A stretch of DNA of 64,000 nucleotides from Aspidapion aeneum (lineage: Eukaryota > Arthropoda > Insecta > Coleoptera > Brentidae): positions 180,085,452-180,149,451 of the forward strand of contig OY755038.1 of the NCBI GenBank assembly GCA_963576565.1, in the 5' to 3' direction. The notes under the pieces were generated by a model. It was not told the origin of the DNA. It ran no database searches and saw only the letters and a list, made by a program, of their open reading frames with translations. Made by a program: the position numbers and the translations under genes. Each line of letters begins with the position of its first letter. Positions within the stretch are counted from its first letter, which is position 1. This document shows, piece by piece, positions 11,430-23,376 of the stretch.

Positions 11430-11530
11430 ATGTTCAATTTAGTACTGTGCCTAAGAGTCATTTGCAGCCGTAATAGCCAATTTGTATTGGAGAACTTGGC
11501 TTTACATTTATCTCAATTCTTTTAACGGAA
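11430..11530 (+). repeat. partial copy of the foldback repeat at 14664-15058
   Basis: Matches the right half of the foldback element from 14846 on (GTGCCTAAGAGTCATTTGC, then AACTTGGCTTTACATTTATC), with an internal deletion of roughly 60 bp. It directly precedes the minisatellite-type repeat copy beginning near 11575. Confidence 0.7.
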
Positions 11531-11574
11531 CACCACTCTATGAGGAATATTATTCAGAAGTTTTGCAATGCCTT

Positions 11575-13690
11575 ATTAAAAATTTGAGGTTTTTTTATAT
11601 TTTCCTATGGTTTTATCATAGTTCCTATGAGCCTTCTAAAGCTTAGCTCTCTAGTGTTCCTCGAAATAGGCAATGCTAATTTTACATAACTTTACATTTA
11701 TAGGGGAGGAAAGTAAATTAAAATTTTGGTGTTTTAAATTTTTTACGATACTTAGTTTTATCATAGTTCCTATCAGTCTTACAAAGCTCAGCTCTCTAGC
11801 GTTTCTGGAAGAGGAGAATGTTACTTTTACATAACTTTACATTTAAAGGGGAGGGAAGTTAATTATAATTTGGGGTTTTTTAATTTTATCTTATAGTTTT
11901 ATCATAGTTCCTATCGGCCTTCCGAAGCTCAGCTCTCTAGCGTATCTGGAAATGGGCAATGTTACTTTTAGAACTTTACATTTATAGGATAGGGAAGTAA
12001 ATTAAAATTTGGAGTTTTTAAGTTTTTTCCTATAGTTTTGTCATATTTCCTATCAGTCATAGCTCAGCTCTCTAGCGCCCCTGGAAGTGGGCAGTGTTAC
12101 TTTTACATAACTTTACATGTATGGGGGAGAGGAGTGAATTAAAATTTTCGGGTTTTTTGATTTTTCCAATGGTTTGGTCACAATTTCTATCAGTATGCCA
12201 AATTTCAGCTTTGTAGCGTGTCTGGAAGTACAGCAGAATTTTGATGATATATACATGAGTGAGTGAATGGCAATTTCGATGTTTTTTGAAATTTCGTAAC
12301 TACTTTACTATTTCATGGAATTCCATGAAACTTGTAGAGATTGTTAACTCTATAAAGATCTACGACTGTGAGTAAAGTTTGAGTATCGTAGCTCATTCCG
12401 AATTAGAGTTTCAGATAGGTCAAATATGGGCTTAAATGTTTCAAGAAAAGATGGTACAGCCATTTTCGCGCGAACTTGGGGGGGCACTACTGTGCCCCCA
12501 GATAACAGTTCCTATCAGCCATCCAAAGCTCAGCTCTCTAGCGTTTCTGAAAATGGGCAATGTTACTTTTACATAACTTTACATTTATAGGGGAGGGAAG
12601 GAATTAAAACCTTGTGGTTTTTTTAATTTTTTCTATCAGTCGGTCGTCCAAAGCTCAGCTCTCTAGCGTTTCTGTAAGTGGAGATTGTTACTTTTACATA
12701 ACTTTACATTTATAGAGCAGGGAAGTTAATTAAAATTTGGGGTTTTTAATTTTCTTTTATAGTTTTATCATAGTTCCTATCGGCCTTCCAAAGCTCAGCT
12801 CTCTACCGTTTCTAGAAGTGGGCAATGTTACTTTTAAATAACTTTACATTTATAGGGGAGGGGAGCAAATTAAAAGTTTCGGGTTTTTAAATTTTTTCCC
12901 ATGGTTTCATCATAGGTCCTTTCAGCCTTCCAAAGCTCAGCTCCCTAGCGTTTCTGGAAGTGTGCAATGTAAATTAAAATATTGGTGTTTTTTAAATTTT
13001 TTCCTATAGTTTTATTATGGTGCCTTTTAGTCTAAAAAAGCTCAGCTCTCTGGCGTTTCTGGAAGTGGGATAGTATAGGGGAGGGAAGTAAATTAGATTT
13101 TTGGGGTGTTTTAATTTTTTTCTATAGTTTTATCATAGTTACAATCGGCCTTCTAAAGAACAGCTCTCTAGCGTTTCTGGAAGTGGGCAGTGTTAATTTT
13201 ACATAACTTTACATTTATAGGGGAGGGAAGTAAATTATAATTTTGGTGTTTTTAAATTTTTTTCCATAGTTATATCATAGTTCCTATCAGACGACCAAAG
13301 CTCAGCTCTCTAGCATTTCTTTTACATAACTTTACATGTATAGGGGAGGGGAGTAAATTAGAATTCTGGGCTTTGGTCATAATTTCTATCAGTCTGCCAA
13401 ATTTCAGCTTTGTCGCATGTCTGGAAGTACAGTAAAATTTTGATGATCTATACATCAGTGAGCGAGTGAGTGGCAATTTCGACGTTTTTTAAAACTTCGT
13501 AACTACTTTACTACTTTATGGAATTCCATGAAACTTGGTTGTTAACTCCATGAAGATCTACGACTGTGCAAAGTTTGAGATTCTTAGATCGTTCCGAAGT
13601 AGACTTTTAGATAGGTCAAATATCGGCTGAAACGTTTCAAGAAAAGATGGTACGGCGCGCGAACTTGGCGAGGCACTGCCGTGCCTTCAG
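11575..13690 (+). repeat. minisatellite-bearing repeat, copy A
   Basis: About ten head-to-tail units of ~130-150 bp, each with the words AAGCTCAGCTCTCTAGCG and ACTTTACATTTATAGGGG. Two longer end units of ~330 bp occur at 12145-12500 and 13370-13690, with GAGTGAGTG runs, GAATTCCATGAAACTTG and GATCTACGACTGTG. The pattern units-then-end-unit occurs twice here and once more at 32277-33245, so the end unit probably marks the terminus of a non-coding mobile element, and this locus holds two joined copies. Unit length varies through small deletions. No protein is encoded. The family could not be named. Confidence 0.85.
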
Positions 13691-14663
13691 TTATAAAATA
13701 AAAATCAAAAATTAAGAAAAATACGATTTTAATGTTATATATCAAAAACTAAGTAATAAAATAAATTTAGTTTGACAGTTGAATTTCTAATAAAAAATTA
13801 AATTTTCGTAAATTAAAAAGTTAAACCCCTCGTAGTTCACACGCGGCCATATGTATTAAAAACCGGCTTTGATATTTGAAAACGTCTCGAAAATCAAGCT
13901 CAGGCCACTTGCTTTTATCTATCTCTGCTAGAAATACCTAAAGGTAAGGTTAACACTCCAGGAGCGCCTGCAATGCACAATAAAATAATTTTTTTTTAAT
14001 GAAATAAAATATATTCGTTTTATTAATTAAAAAAAAAACTAGACTTAAATAAGAAATAAGAGATAATAATTTTGCACGGTATACTATATGATAAGCAGTA
14101 AAATATTCTTTTAAAAAGTTTACAATTTGTTAAGGGTAGGGTAACATATAAAATTTTAATGTCGTCCCAAAGTCGGAGGTCTTTATGAAAGCAACAAATT
14201 TTTTTACTGTATTTTTTTAAAATAATCTTTTAGGGAAATATGTTATGCCCTGTGTTATAAGGCCATATATATTTTTTACTAATATATATCTGACAATGTT
14301 TAAATTTCCAATTACACACCAGAGGCGTCCGAAAAAAACGACAATTTTTTAGGATTACAAATATTCCCAATGTAAGGACGCCGGTGGAGAGTAACTGTCA
14401 ATTAAAGCCGTTTTAGTTATAGATTTTTAAAATTATAATTTAAATTCCTACAGTAAAAAACACATTTGATGTAGGAAGCTTATTTTTTGAGAAAATCATA
14501 TGAAACCTAATAATTTCGGTTTATTATAAAAATATCCTTAATTTTCGTACGACCCTGGAGTATCAACTTTAGTTTTAACACTACTATATATAATATACCA
14601 ATTAAAATAAAAAAATATTTTCTAAAAAAAATGTTTTCAATATTGTCCTCTTAAATGATTTTT
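13691..14663. other. non-coding AT-rich stretch
   Basis: No gene, array or clear repeat boundary seen; long A and T runs throughout. Confidence 0.5.
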
Positions 14664-15058
14664 TAGAAAACTGAATCATAACCAAAACATTTCATGTAAA
14701 AAAAGCCAAGTACGCGAAAGTGGTATTCCGTAAGAAGAATTGAGATAAAAGTAAAGCCAAGTTCTCCAATACAAATTTCAAAATGAATGGTTCTTACTAG
14801 ATTATATATGTTTTTTTAAACTTTGTTATTCCAGCCAAACTTCTTTACATTCAATTTAGCACTGTGCCTAAGAGTCATTTGCAGCCGTAATAGCCAAGTT
14901 TAGAAAAACATGTCAAAACTAGTAAGAACCATTCATTTTAAATATGTATTGGAAAACTTGGCTTTACATTTATCTCAATTCTTTTTAGGGAATACCACTT
15001 TCGCGTACTTGGCTTTTTTACATGAAATGTTTTTGTTATGATCTCACTGCTTATTTAA
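14664..15058. mobile_element. foldback MITE-like element with long inverted arms
   Basis: The left arm (14664-14815) is the reverse complement of the right arm (about 14905-15058) with few mismatches: AAGCCAAGTACGCGAAAGTG on the left matches CACTTTCGCGTACTTGGCTT on the right, and outward the pairing continues through TTTCATG/CATGAAA to AATCATAACC/GTTATGAT. The loop holds TGCCTAAGAGTCATTTGC. No coding capacity. A partial copy exists at 11430-11530. The superfamily is unclear because no flanking duplication was recognised. Confidence 0.7.
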
Positions 15059-15139
15059 AGGATTTGGATAATATTTAAGTTTTAAAGTAGTAAAATAATG
15101 TGTATATTAAATTGTTCAAAACTTTTGAAATGCATATTA
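15059..15139 (+). repeat. left fragment of minisatellite-bearing repeat copy B, split by the gypsy element
   Basis: The last bases before the gypsy LTR (CTTTTGAAATGCATATTA) align with 11555-11578 of copy A, and the first bases after the other LTR (from 32277) continue the same alignment. This shows the gypsy element landed inside a copy of this repeat and duplicated atatta. Confidence 0.75.
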
Positions 15140-18100
15140 TGGCCAATTAAAATGCGTTGGGTGGCATTTGTGGCAACTACAAGACGTTGCCGCCATTTTG
15201 TGACACTGTAAATAGAATAATAACAATTTGCCAATTTGTGACACTAAAAAACCACTGAATAATTAAACAAATATCTGGAAGCAGAACTGTATTTTCCAGC
15301 TAGATAAAACATTGATATGCCCGGTAACTTTTATACAGTGGAGAAGGGGGGGTTCAGAAATAAGAAAAATTTTAGCGCCACAGTGTTTTAATATCAATGT
15401 TTTACAAAGAAGATCTTAATTAAAATACAGTTCAACCCAAACGTTGTAGCCAAACAATGAAGTTCTACCTACTTCCGAGGCTTCCAGAGTATTTGTGTAA
15501 TTAAAAAACCAAAAAAAATTACTAATAAACAAAATAAAATTTAAAAGATTCCCAAATGAATCAAAATGAGACAAATAGAAAGTTCCTTATAGGTAGATGC
15601 ACATTTCCAACAGGTCACAGTGTACCTACATTTGAGTCAGTAGTGTAAGACTCACTTACATAAATGATTGTCAAAAAAAATACACTTCCAAAATCGTTCC
15701 ATCATAGGGGAGATCTGGACCAAATATCTGCTGTCATCATTCTACGTTGGGTAGAATGGGACAGACAGCAACCCAGTCCGAGATCTACCCCATGAGGCAA
15801 AACAATGTAAGGAAACCGCTAAAAGAAATGTAACCTCATCTCTCTTTTGTCTCTGCAAAGTTGGTCATTGGGTTGTACAAATAACGCAAAGATTTAGTTC
15901 ATCTTGTTTATTCTAAAGGTTGAAGTTGAAGTTAATATTGGAAACATGCTTAAAATAAATGAGTGTAACAAGGAAACCAAGTCAGAGCCAGAATGGCACG
16001 CAATAGCAATTTAAACTTAGCTTAATTATGCCGCAAAATTGGGGTTATGACGTCATACCTTATCTTGCGTTTACAAAAATGTTGAAATTATATGGTGAAA
16101 ATTATATATATATAAAACCAAATATTATATCTAAGGGTGTACTTCCTCCTACCTTGGTCTTCTTATTGTGTTATTTTGTTACTTGTAAACCGTATTGGTC
16201 CCAGACATTTTCCTCACTGCTGCACCGGTCCCAGTTCTTGTTCACGCCCACCCTGAGGATCTCCTAGCACATGATGCTAGGGCAGCACATAGTCAAAAAT
16301 TGTTGCTGGATTTTTGCCGGAGCGTAAAACCCTGTGGAAAATGAAATGTTTCAGTTTCCTGGAATTCGTCTATTTTGCACGAAGTTCCCCTACACCGAGA
16401 ATATTAAATCACGAACCCCATGTCGACTCAATAAAATAAAGTAGATTTAAACAGATGAACTAAAATAATCCTAACGTACCTTTCCCAGGGATACAAGGCT
16501 ACACCCGGCTTCACACCAGCGTCCAGCACGACTGTCCCAGTGATGGGTTGGATTGTAGACAAAGAAAAAACAATATATAGTTTTTATCCAAAACGTGGTT
16601 AAAAAAAATATTTTAAAAAAACTCCAAAAATTCCACACGTCTGCTGTAGTAAAATTAAATTTCACACGAAAAACAATTACAATTTGGGAGGCAAATATTG
16701 TCTTGAAGAATTCAAAAAAATATAAAAAAATCGAACTTACCGCTCTTATTTCCCGTAGAAATGGCGTAGGCCGCCTTAAATCCCTCTCAAAGGGTGTGAG
16801 CATCACTTTATATTACGCCTAACACGACGGACTCACTCTTCACAGTCTCTGGGACAGAACCTGCAGCCACTGCAGTGCCACTAACTAAAAAACAATGGCG
16901 ATCCCAGAGACTTGTTGCCGACCCAGCCAAAATTCGTTAGGAAAGAGACAAGGCACTCCGTCGAGAACACAAAAAAATGGAGCCGCCGGAAACCGTTCGT
17001 AGATTTGGTGGGGACAGTAAAACGGACAGTACCAACCTAATATTCCCGGTTAAATTCAAATAAGGATGCAAACCTATTTATAAAAAACATGCTCACACCG
17101 AAAAATCACTAACTCTGGTTTGCGAAACTGGAGAAAAAAAACACGCGGTTTTCAAACTTACCAATGAGGAAATACATTACTACTTTCGTACCGGTATATA
17201 GATGCAGCACCGACCAAGGGGATATTGAAAATACGTAAAACGCACCTTGAGGTGTTGTCGGATCTATTTCCACGGTTGAAATTTTTATAACAAGGACATC
17301 GAGACCGAACATTTGCCTACCGGACCCCGGCCAACATAGCAAGTACGAGGAAAATAACCAGCCGGACTATAAGAAGCTCAGCATTGAAACCATCAACTGT
17401 AAATTCAATTACTGAAGATCAGAGCATGCAGCAAACCCAGGAATATTCGAACATTCAACCAATTCCCATATGAGTAAAGCTATACTAAGTGTAGAATTTA
17501 GTTGTATTTTGGTTACAGTTTTAGTCAAAAGTTTCCTTTGCTCTTTATATATGTTTTCTCTAAGATTTATATGGTTTGACGCCATTTTTGTAAAACATCT
17601 CTACATTATTAAAGTTGTTTCTGAACTTGAATCTAAAATACACATTGAACTACTGCTTAAACTCGGCACAAGAGTGTTCAGATATTAAGTTTGCTCCCCA
17701 CTAGCTAGCCCTACACAACCTTCCAATCCGACTGAGTTAGCTATTACCTTTATTTAACTATGATTATATATAAATTTATATAATATAAAAATACGATTTT
17801 GTTTATTCTTTTAGTCCTGGTTTTTATCCGTCGTTTATCTCCCATTTACGAAAGTGCAAAACTCGTATTTATTTAATCTTCTCCGTATCAAATTAAGAAA
17901 GATATCAAAGTAAGCGGAGCGTCGGTTGTTCCTGGTCGACCCGTGGACCCAAATATGTTTTCGTGCTATCAAAACTAGCTAATCCGTGAAGGATATGAGG
18001 TTCGGATTGTCCCAATATCCTCGAAAATAAACATAAGCGAATGAAATGTTCGTCTAAATGTTTCCTTCCTGTTACTGAAACCATTTGTGATGCGGCAACG

Positions 18101-18446
18101 TCGCCATTGCCCAGCAGAACAGCTGTTTATTTTCATGAACGTCAACGAAAATTACTAAATTTTACAGATAAATAAAACAATCAAAAGTTTTTATGTGATT
18201 TTTCCGAAACATGTGATCTTAAATTCCAATTACGATGTCCAGATAATGCGATGTGCGTAGTGTCCACAGTAATTCGATGGAATGTCTCCTTTATAAGGTA
18301 ACTTTTTGGACACTATATAACCTCCAAACCTAGCTCTATAAAATACCCTTAATTTGTGTACAGAAAGACGAGTCGAAGAGCCTTGATTATTTACCTAATT
18401 AAACAAATATGTAACGTTGCCTTAAACGTAAAAATGACACGTTACA
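15140..18446 (-). repeat. gypsy 3' LTR, 3.3 kb
   Basis: Near-identical partner of 28259-32276. It has about 35 bp near 15816-15850 that the other copy lacks, and lacks a 17-bp stretch (near 30390) and a 727-bp insert found in the other. Small open frames conserved between the two copies (e.g. 16028-16267 and 17470-17688) reflect LTR identity rather than genes. Inverted words near the GTCTCTGGGACAG block (about 16847 and 16908) may form a transcript hairpin. Confidence 0.92.
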
Positions 18447-18462
18447 TAATCCCCCCCAACTT
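18447..18462 (-). promoter_or_regulatory. gypsy polypurine tract
   Basis: The minus strand reads GAAGTTGGGGGGGATTA directly before the TG of the 3' LTR, the expected site for plus-strand priming. Confidence 0.8.
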
Positions 18463-18484
18463 CAAGACGATTAACCTAAAAAGG

Positions 18485-19384
18485 TTAATCGGAGAGATCC
18501 GCTACCGACTTAAGGTCTTTGGCATGCCAGCTCCCTGGTAGTACTTTACCCGATGGTTCCTGAAGCTCAAATATCCACGGAGAAATTTTATTCCTAATCA
18601 CATAAGGACCAACGAATTTCGGTGCTAACTTCTTCGAGAAAAACAAATTATACTGAACTACGTTTTTCTCTCGCGCCACCTCTAACCTTCTCTTAACATC
18701 CGCATATAGCTTCCGGAAACCTTCGTTCTTACTTTCAGCTGCAGATTGTACACCATTCTCTTCAGATAACAAAACTGGGTTGGAGTCATCTTTTCCTGAC
18801 AAACACATAGTCCTACCGAAATTAACAAAGAAAGGAGACATCCTGGTTGTCTCATGGGTTGCAGTACGAATCGCGCAGGCAAGTTTATGTATTTGTTCGT
18901 CCCACTTCCTGTTGTTGTCTTTCACATAACAACATAAAATGGTTTTTAACGTACGATTCGTCCTTTCGGTTGGATTAGCTCTGGGGTGATAATACGGATT
19001 ATACTGAATTTTAACCTGATAACTCTCAGCAAAACGCTTAAACTCGTTACTTTTGTACTGAGGGCCATTATCACAAAGTAGCAAACGGGGTACTCCGAAG
19101 ACCATAAATACTTGCTCCTCTAGATGCTTGACAACAGCTTGAGTAGGGGCTGTTCGCATTGGAAAAACTAAGGAAAACTTACTCAAATAGTCCGTAACGA
19201 CGAGAATCCAGCAATTACCCTTTGTCGAATGAGGTAGGGGTCCACATAAATCTGTTGAAATAATTTCCCAAGGACGAGTTGGTTTTGGGTGAGATATCAT
19301 CTGATCAGATACACCTTGTGTATCACCTTTATGAGCTGCACAGACAAAGCATTTCTTTACAAAAGTTGCCACGTCCTGGCGCAT
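18485..19384 (-). pseudogene. gypsy pol fragment: integrase catalytic core and C-terminal domain
   Basis: A 299-residue frame. C12 and C15 (KKCFVC) complete the HHCC zinc site begun in the upstream piece. The DDE triad is D45 (ISTDLCG), D105 (CDNGPQY) and E140 (NPTERTNR), with 34 residues between the last two, usual for this group. Near residue 265, FVGPYVI is the GPY/F module of Ty3/gypsy integrases. No chromodomain is visible. An in-frame TGA separates it from 19391-19717, so integrase is split. It ends only ~23 bp before the polypurine tract, leaving almost no 3' untranslated part. Confidence 0.92.
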
Positions 19385-19390
19385 TTTTGG

Positions 19391-19717
19391 TCAATAATAT
19401 TTTTCCGCCAGTCTGTGGAAGGTTTTATACACACCCATATGTCCTGCGGTAGGAGGATCGTGAGCTTCTCCAATAATTCTACGCCTATGATCTTTGGGGA
19501 CTACCTCTTTCCAATATTCGTTAGATGGTGAAAGTTGAGGGTATTCTTGTTTGACATATTTATACAACTTATTATCAGTGTATCTCCAATTCATGAATTT
19601 TAGTGGTGATTCTACGACTCTCTTTACCATCTTTTGGTACCATCGATCTTTAATTGCTGTTGAAACGTCTCTGGGCTGCGAAATTGTGTCAATCATAGGT
19701 ACTGCACGAGACAACAT
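19391..19717 (-). pseudogene. gypsy pol fragment: integrase N-terminal zinc domain
   Basis: A 108-residue frame ending EAHDPPTAGHMGVYKTFHRL, where H86 and H93 are the histidines of the HHCC zinc site. The cysteines follow in the next frame segment (18485-19384) after a TGA that probably replaced a tryptophan codon. Its start overlaps the end of the RNase H region, with a frameshift near 19720. Confidence 0.88.
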
Positions 19718-19719
19718 GT

Positions 19720-20301
19720 CCGGGACAACCGATGGATTACTTCAAAGTCATATTGCTGCAGTTTTACAGACCAGGCAAGTCTTTCACTGGGCTCTTTCAA
19801 GCTATGAAGCCATTTTAAACTAAAATGATCTGTTATGACCTTAAACGAGATCCCCTCAATATATGGCCGGAGCTTCTCTATCGCTCAAACCAATGCCAAA
19901 CATTCTCGCTCGGTGGTCGTGTAAACACGTTCTTGCTTAGTCAAAGATCGACTCAAATAGCAAATGACTTTGGCTCCTTCAGGATAAGGTTGCGTTAAAC
20001 ATGCTCCTATTCCATATCCTGAGGCGTCTGTTTGAATGAAAAATTCCTTGGTATAATCTGGACATGTAAGAATCGGTGCAGTCACTAAAAGTTCCTTAAT
20101 CTTAATAAATGCTCTTTCGCAGTCTGGAGTCCAATCGAACTTTTGATTTTTCTTAGTTAGAGCTGTAATTGGAGCTATTATCGCTGCAAAATTCTCTATG
20201 AAACGTCTATACCAGGAAATTGTACCTACAACTCTACGAACTTCTCTGACAGTTCTTGGCCTCTGGAGCTCTAACATGGCTCTAATTTTATTTTGGGTCA
20301 A
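19720..20301 (-). pseudogene. gypsy pol fragment: RNase H
   Basis: The open part (19885-20301) begins in the reverse transcriptase thumb (VVGTISWYRRFIENF) and enters RNase H with QTDASGYGIGACL (catalytic D92) and TTERECLALV (catalytic glutamate). After a TGA at 19885 the same frame continues through IEKLRPYIEG and TDHFSLKWLHSL, matching the rest of RNase H, to about 19720. A frameshift near 20300 joins it to the upstream reverse transcriptase frame. Confidence 0.9.
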
Positions 20302-20944
20302 CTCGGATGCCTCGATGGTCCACTACGAATCCTAAATAAGTCATTTATGGCCTACACAGTTGGCATTTCTCCCAACTAACCGTTATCTTTGCATTCTGCA
20401 ATCTTCGTAGGACTTCCTCAAGAATTCTAAGATGTTCAGAAAAGCTCTGTGTGACAATTACAAGGTCATCGAGATATACGTACACGTAGGGGTCTAAATC
20501 GTTTCCTATGATGCTATCTATGAGTCTTTGCCAAGTTGCAGGTGCATTATGAAGACCAAAAGGTAAACGCTTAAATTGGAAGAGACCTCGTCGACAGATG
20601 AATGCTGTTAGTGGCTTCGATTCTTCCATTGGTACTTGCCAATAAGCGCTTTTAATATCTAAAGTTGACAAGTATTTAGCATCTTTCAACTTGTCAAGGG
20701 TCTCGGATACGAGTGGTAAAGGATAACTATCACGCGCCGTCACTGAGTTCAATTTGCGGTAGTCTACGCAGAAACGATATTTCTTTGTGTTTTTCTTTTG
20801 TACCATTACCACTGGTGAAGCCCATGAACTACTACTCCTTTCTATTGATGATGATTCATATGTGAGTGGGCGTTGCAGCCCTTCCACTGCGACCACCGTT
20901 CTATTACATTAGGTCAGCATTTCGCCGATTTCGTCGTCAATAAG
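20302..20944 (-). pseudogene. gypsy pol fragment: reverse transcriptase
   Basis: The open part at 20345-20896 carries YRFCVDYRKLN (residues 40-50), LSTLDIKSAYWQ with motif A D80, FKRLPFGLHNAP, and the active-site YLDD at 141-144. Past a TAA near 20345 the same frame continues with MTYLGFVVD. Upstream, TAA codons near 20945 and 20894 interrupt the fingers; between them sits LIDDEIGEML. About 20 residues before WASPVVMV look inserted or shifted relative to usual gypsy polymerases. This enzyme would copy the element RNA into DNA; here it is inactive. Confidence 0.92.
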
Positions 20945-21520
20945 TTATTGAATGACCGGTGAGACCTTATATGAACGTTGTCTTATCGGTGCTGCATCTG
21001 TTGTAATCTTATGCTCTACCCTGTCTGTACATCCTAGTGAGTCACCCATAATAGTCTTATATTTAACGACCAATTCCTCTAGTCGTTCTGATTCATAAGG
21101 CGTAAGAGTAGTTTGTTGGTCTGATGTTTCTAAAGAACAAATCACATCTTTATTATCGGCAAAGTGCCACTCGTTAGTACTTAAGTTCGGTACTATACCC
21201 ATCGAAATCCAAAAATCTAATCCTAAAATTAAAGTGTGCGGCAACTCAGGAACGACGACGACCTCTATTAACCTAAATTTATCTTGAACTCGCATAGGAA
21301 GCTGCACTGTCCCAATAATACTCGTGCTTTGACCATTTGCCACAATACAACTCGTCTTCTTTGTCGTATCAAGTGAAAAACGAAACCTCTCGATGATTGA
21401 CCAACCATGATTCCCTAAAAAGGTACGTGAAGCCCCGGAATCCAACAAACCTAATAACTTATTTCCGAGCACATCCACTTCTAAATAATGCCTCTCATCT
21501 TTACGAGCATGACTTATCAC
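20945..21520 (-). pseudogene. gypsy pol fragment: retropepsin and linker to reverse transcriptase
   Basis: A 191-residue frame with LLDSGASRTFLG, the active-site DSG with D27. ILGLDFWISMGI further on fits the second conserved retropepsin block (I-L-G-x-D). The last third is the linker into the reverse transcriptase, ending in a TAA. Retropepsins mature Gag-Pol. The frame is the same as the upstream zinc-knuckle piece. Confidence 0.9.
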
Positions 21521-21622
21521 ATAATCTAAAACGTACGTTAGCCTATCGGTCGATGCTTGTTCAGGCTGACTCGAAGGTCGACCGCCTACGAGCGCCTGGG
21601 TCCGTTTCCCTGACGATTACAA

Positions 21623-22219
21623 TTACGACAATCTCTGACTTACCCCTGCTTGACCACACCAATAACACTGCTTATTTCTAGGTAATGCGCACCCTATCGC
21701 CATGTGCCCTGTTTGATTGCATCTGTAGCAAACAACGTCCCTATTCGCCCTACCAGATCCAACACCCTGTGGTGGTTGTACATCCCTGTCACTTACGCTA
21801 GACTGACCACTAGGTGGTTGTTGTCTCTCTCTATCAGCTCTAGCAGAGAAACTGCTTGCTGGCTGCTGCCTATTTCTGTCGAATCTATTAGCAGGATGAT
21901 TTACATTCTGTTGGTTCGATGTCCCGGCACCTGATATTTGAATTGCATCAACCCCTGTTGGAAAATCGTCAATATCGCTCTCTACTTCAACGTAGGCCAA
22001 GTCAGGTTCAATAGGTTGATTTCTTCTAGGAGTAAAATTCTCCTTCTCTAACCCATATCTTTGGTCTATTCTACGACACAAATCTTTTAAATGTGATAGG
22101 CTAATGACCTCAGTAGCAATCAACCCTTTCTTATAAATGTCCGCGATATTTCTGAAGACAATAGCTAATTTCGCCTCTTCAGAAACAGGACAGCCAAGTC
22201 TTTGGAAATATGTGTTCAT
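21623..22219 (-). pseudogene. gypsy Gag C-terminal part with zinc knuckles
   Basis: A 198-residue frame continuing Gag. It holds a classical zinc knuckle CYRCNQTGHMAIGC (CX2CX4HX4C, about residues 164-177), and a second knuckle starts at CYWCGQAG but is broken by a small frameshift near 21640. A Ser/Gln/Arg-rich stretch precedes the knuckles. This part binds RNA. Its frame differs from the N-terminal Gag piece, with a shift near 22245. Confidence 0.9.
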
Positions 22220-22365
22220 GACAGCAATATAGGTCCCTATAGACTCTCCCCTTGTTTACGTTTTAGGATATCCTTCAACAGCTTCTCGCCATATGAAGAA
22301 GGAAGATATTCTGCCATGAACCTTTGTTCCAGCTGTTCCCATGTATGGACTTCTCTTCGAACATC

Positions 22366-23376
22366 TTAATAAAAAGTATAGGCTGACTTTTCAAAAAGAT
22401 CAATGCCTGAGTTCAGTAACACCTTTTTGCTAACTCCTCTAGCCTGACTCAACTCGTCCACTCTCTCAAAAAATGCAATGACGGAGATCGTACCCCTCTC
22501 GCCTGTAAACTTTAAGTTCCACTTATGCTGAGGTACAGGTGCAATATGATATGACGTACCAGGATCACTTGACATTGGTACCGGCGACGAACATGAAAAT
22601 GGTCGTGACTGAGCAATTGGTGCTATGCTACTTTGGACAGCAGCTAAACTCAAAGGAATGGTAGACGGTTGTTGATACTGAAAAGCTGTTGTACCGTAAT
22701 TCTCAATCGGCATAGGGAGTGGAGCTTGTACTGGTGTTTGAGTAGGATTTTTAAGCACTTGCATTTGCAATGGAGCAATGACCAACGGTTGGTTTGTGGG
22801 CTGTTGAGCTGTTCTTTGTGTGCTCGAGTGCTGTGGTTGCGGGAAATGAGACTGGTTTGGTGTGTTGCCAGCATTTGTTGAGTGGTCTGATCCTCGACTC
22901 GTTGATTGGGTTTCAGATGCTTCATCATCATCTGAGGTAACGCCAACTCTTAGTAAATCTGTTGATTGGCTTTGCAATCTCCCAATCAAACTCAAGGTTT
23001 CCACAACCAGTATGCCTTTGGTTTGGCTTTCTTCAAAGTTAGACGGGTTCATGTTATTTATCCTGGCTAACACGTGTTCCAACCTTACAGCGATTTTTCT
23101 AAACTCTCCCCCTTTGCTCGTACCAGAGAACTTCTCTACCAGCGGTACCAGACTATCAAGCTTCTTCATGCAGCTAAAAGCATCCTGGCCAAATTTAAAG
23201 GGATACAGAGGGTATCTCATACTTGCATCAGTCTTTTCTCTTTGTTTGATCAGCATAAGCTGTTGTTTCATCTCTTCCACCGATCCAATAGCTATGCCTC
23301 TCCATGTTAACTCATAGATTAATTCGTCCTTCACTAAGTACCTTATGTCAGATAACCGACTCACAAAAACAGCCAT
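22366..23376 (-). pseudogene. gypsy Gag N-terminal part
   Basis: A 336-residue frame from a methionine at 23376 (MAVFVSRLSDIRYLVKDEL), a start common in insect gypsy Gag proteins. Residues 1-150 look helical, 160-290 are rich in Ser, Gln and Pro and probably disordered, and the end (WNLKFTGERGTISVIAFFER) enters the capsid-like domain. A TAA at 22364-22366 interrupts; the same frame continues afterwards with VHTWEQLEQRFMAEYLP, then shifts into the 22219 frame. Apart from these breaks, Gag would be about 550-600 residues. Confidence 0.85.

Noticed and set aside
16028..16267. Small open frames shared by the two gypsy LTRs (also 17470-17688, 29111-29350, 30571-30789)
   Set aside because: They recur only because the LTRs are duplicates; there is no protein family signal.
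16471..16806. 111-codon minus-strand frame in the 3' LTR
   Set aside because: Phe/Ile-rich translation of A/T runs; the frame is not kept in the other LTR.
22862..23317. 151-codon plus-strand frame opposite gag
   Set aside because: Shadow of the real minus-strand Gag frame.
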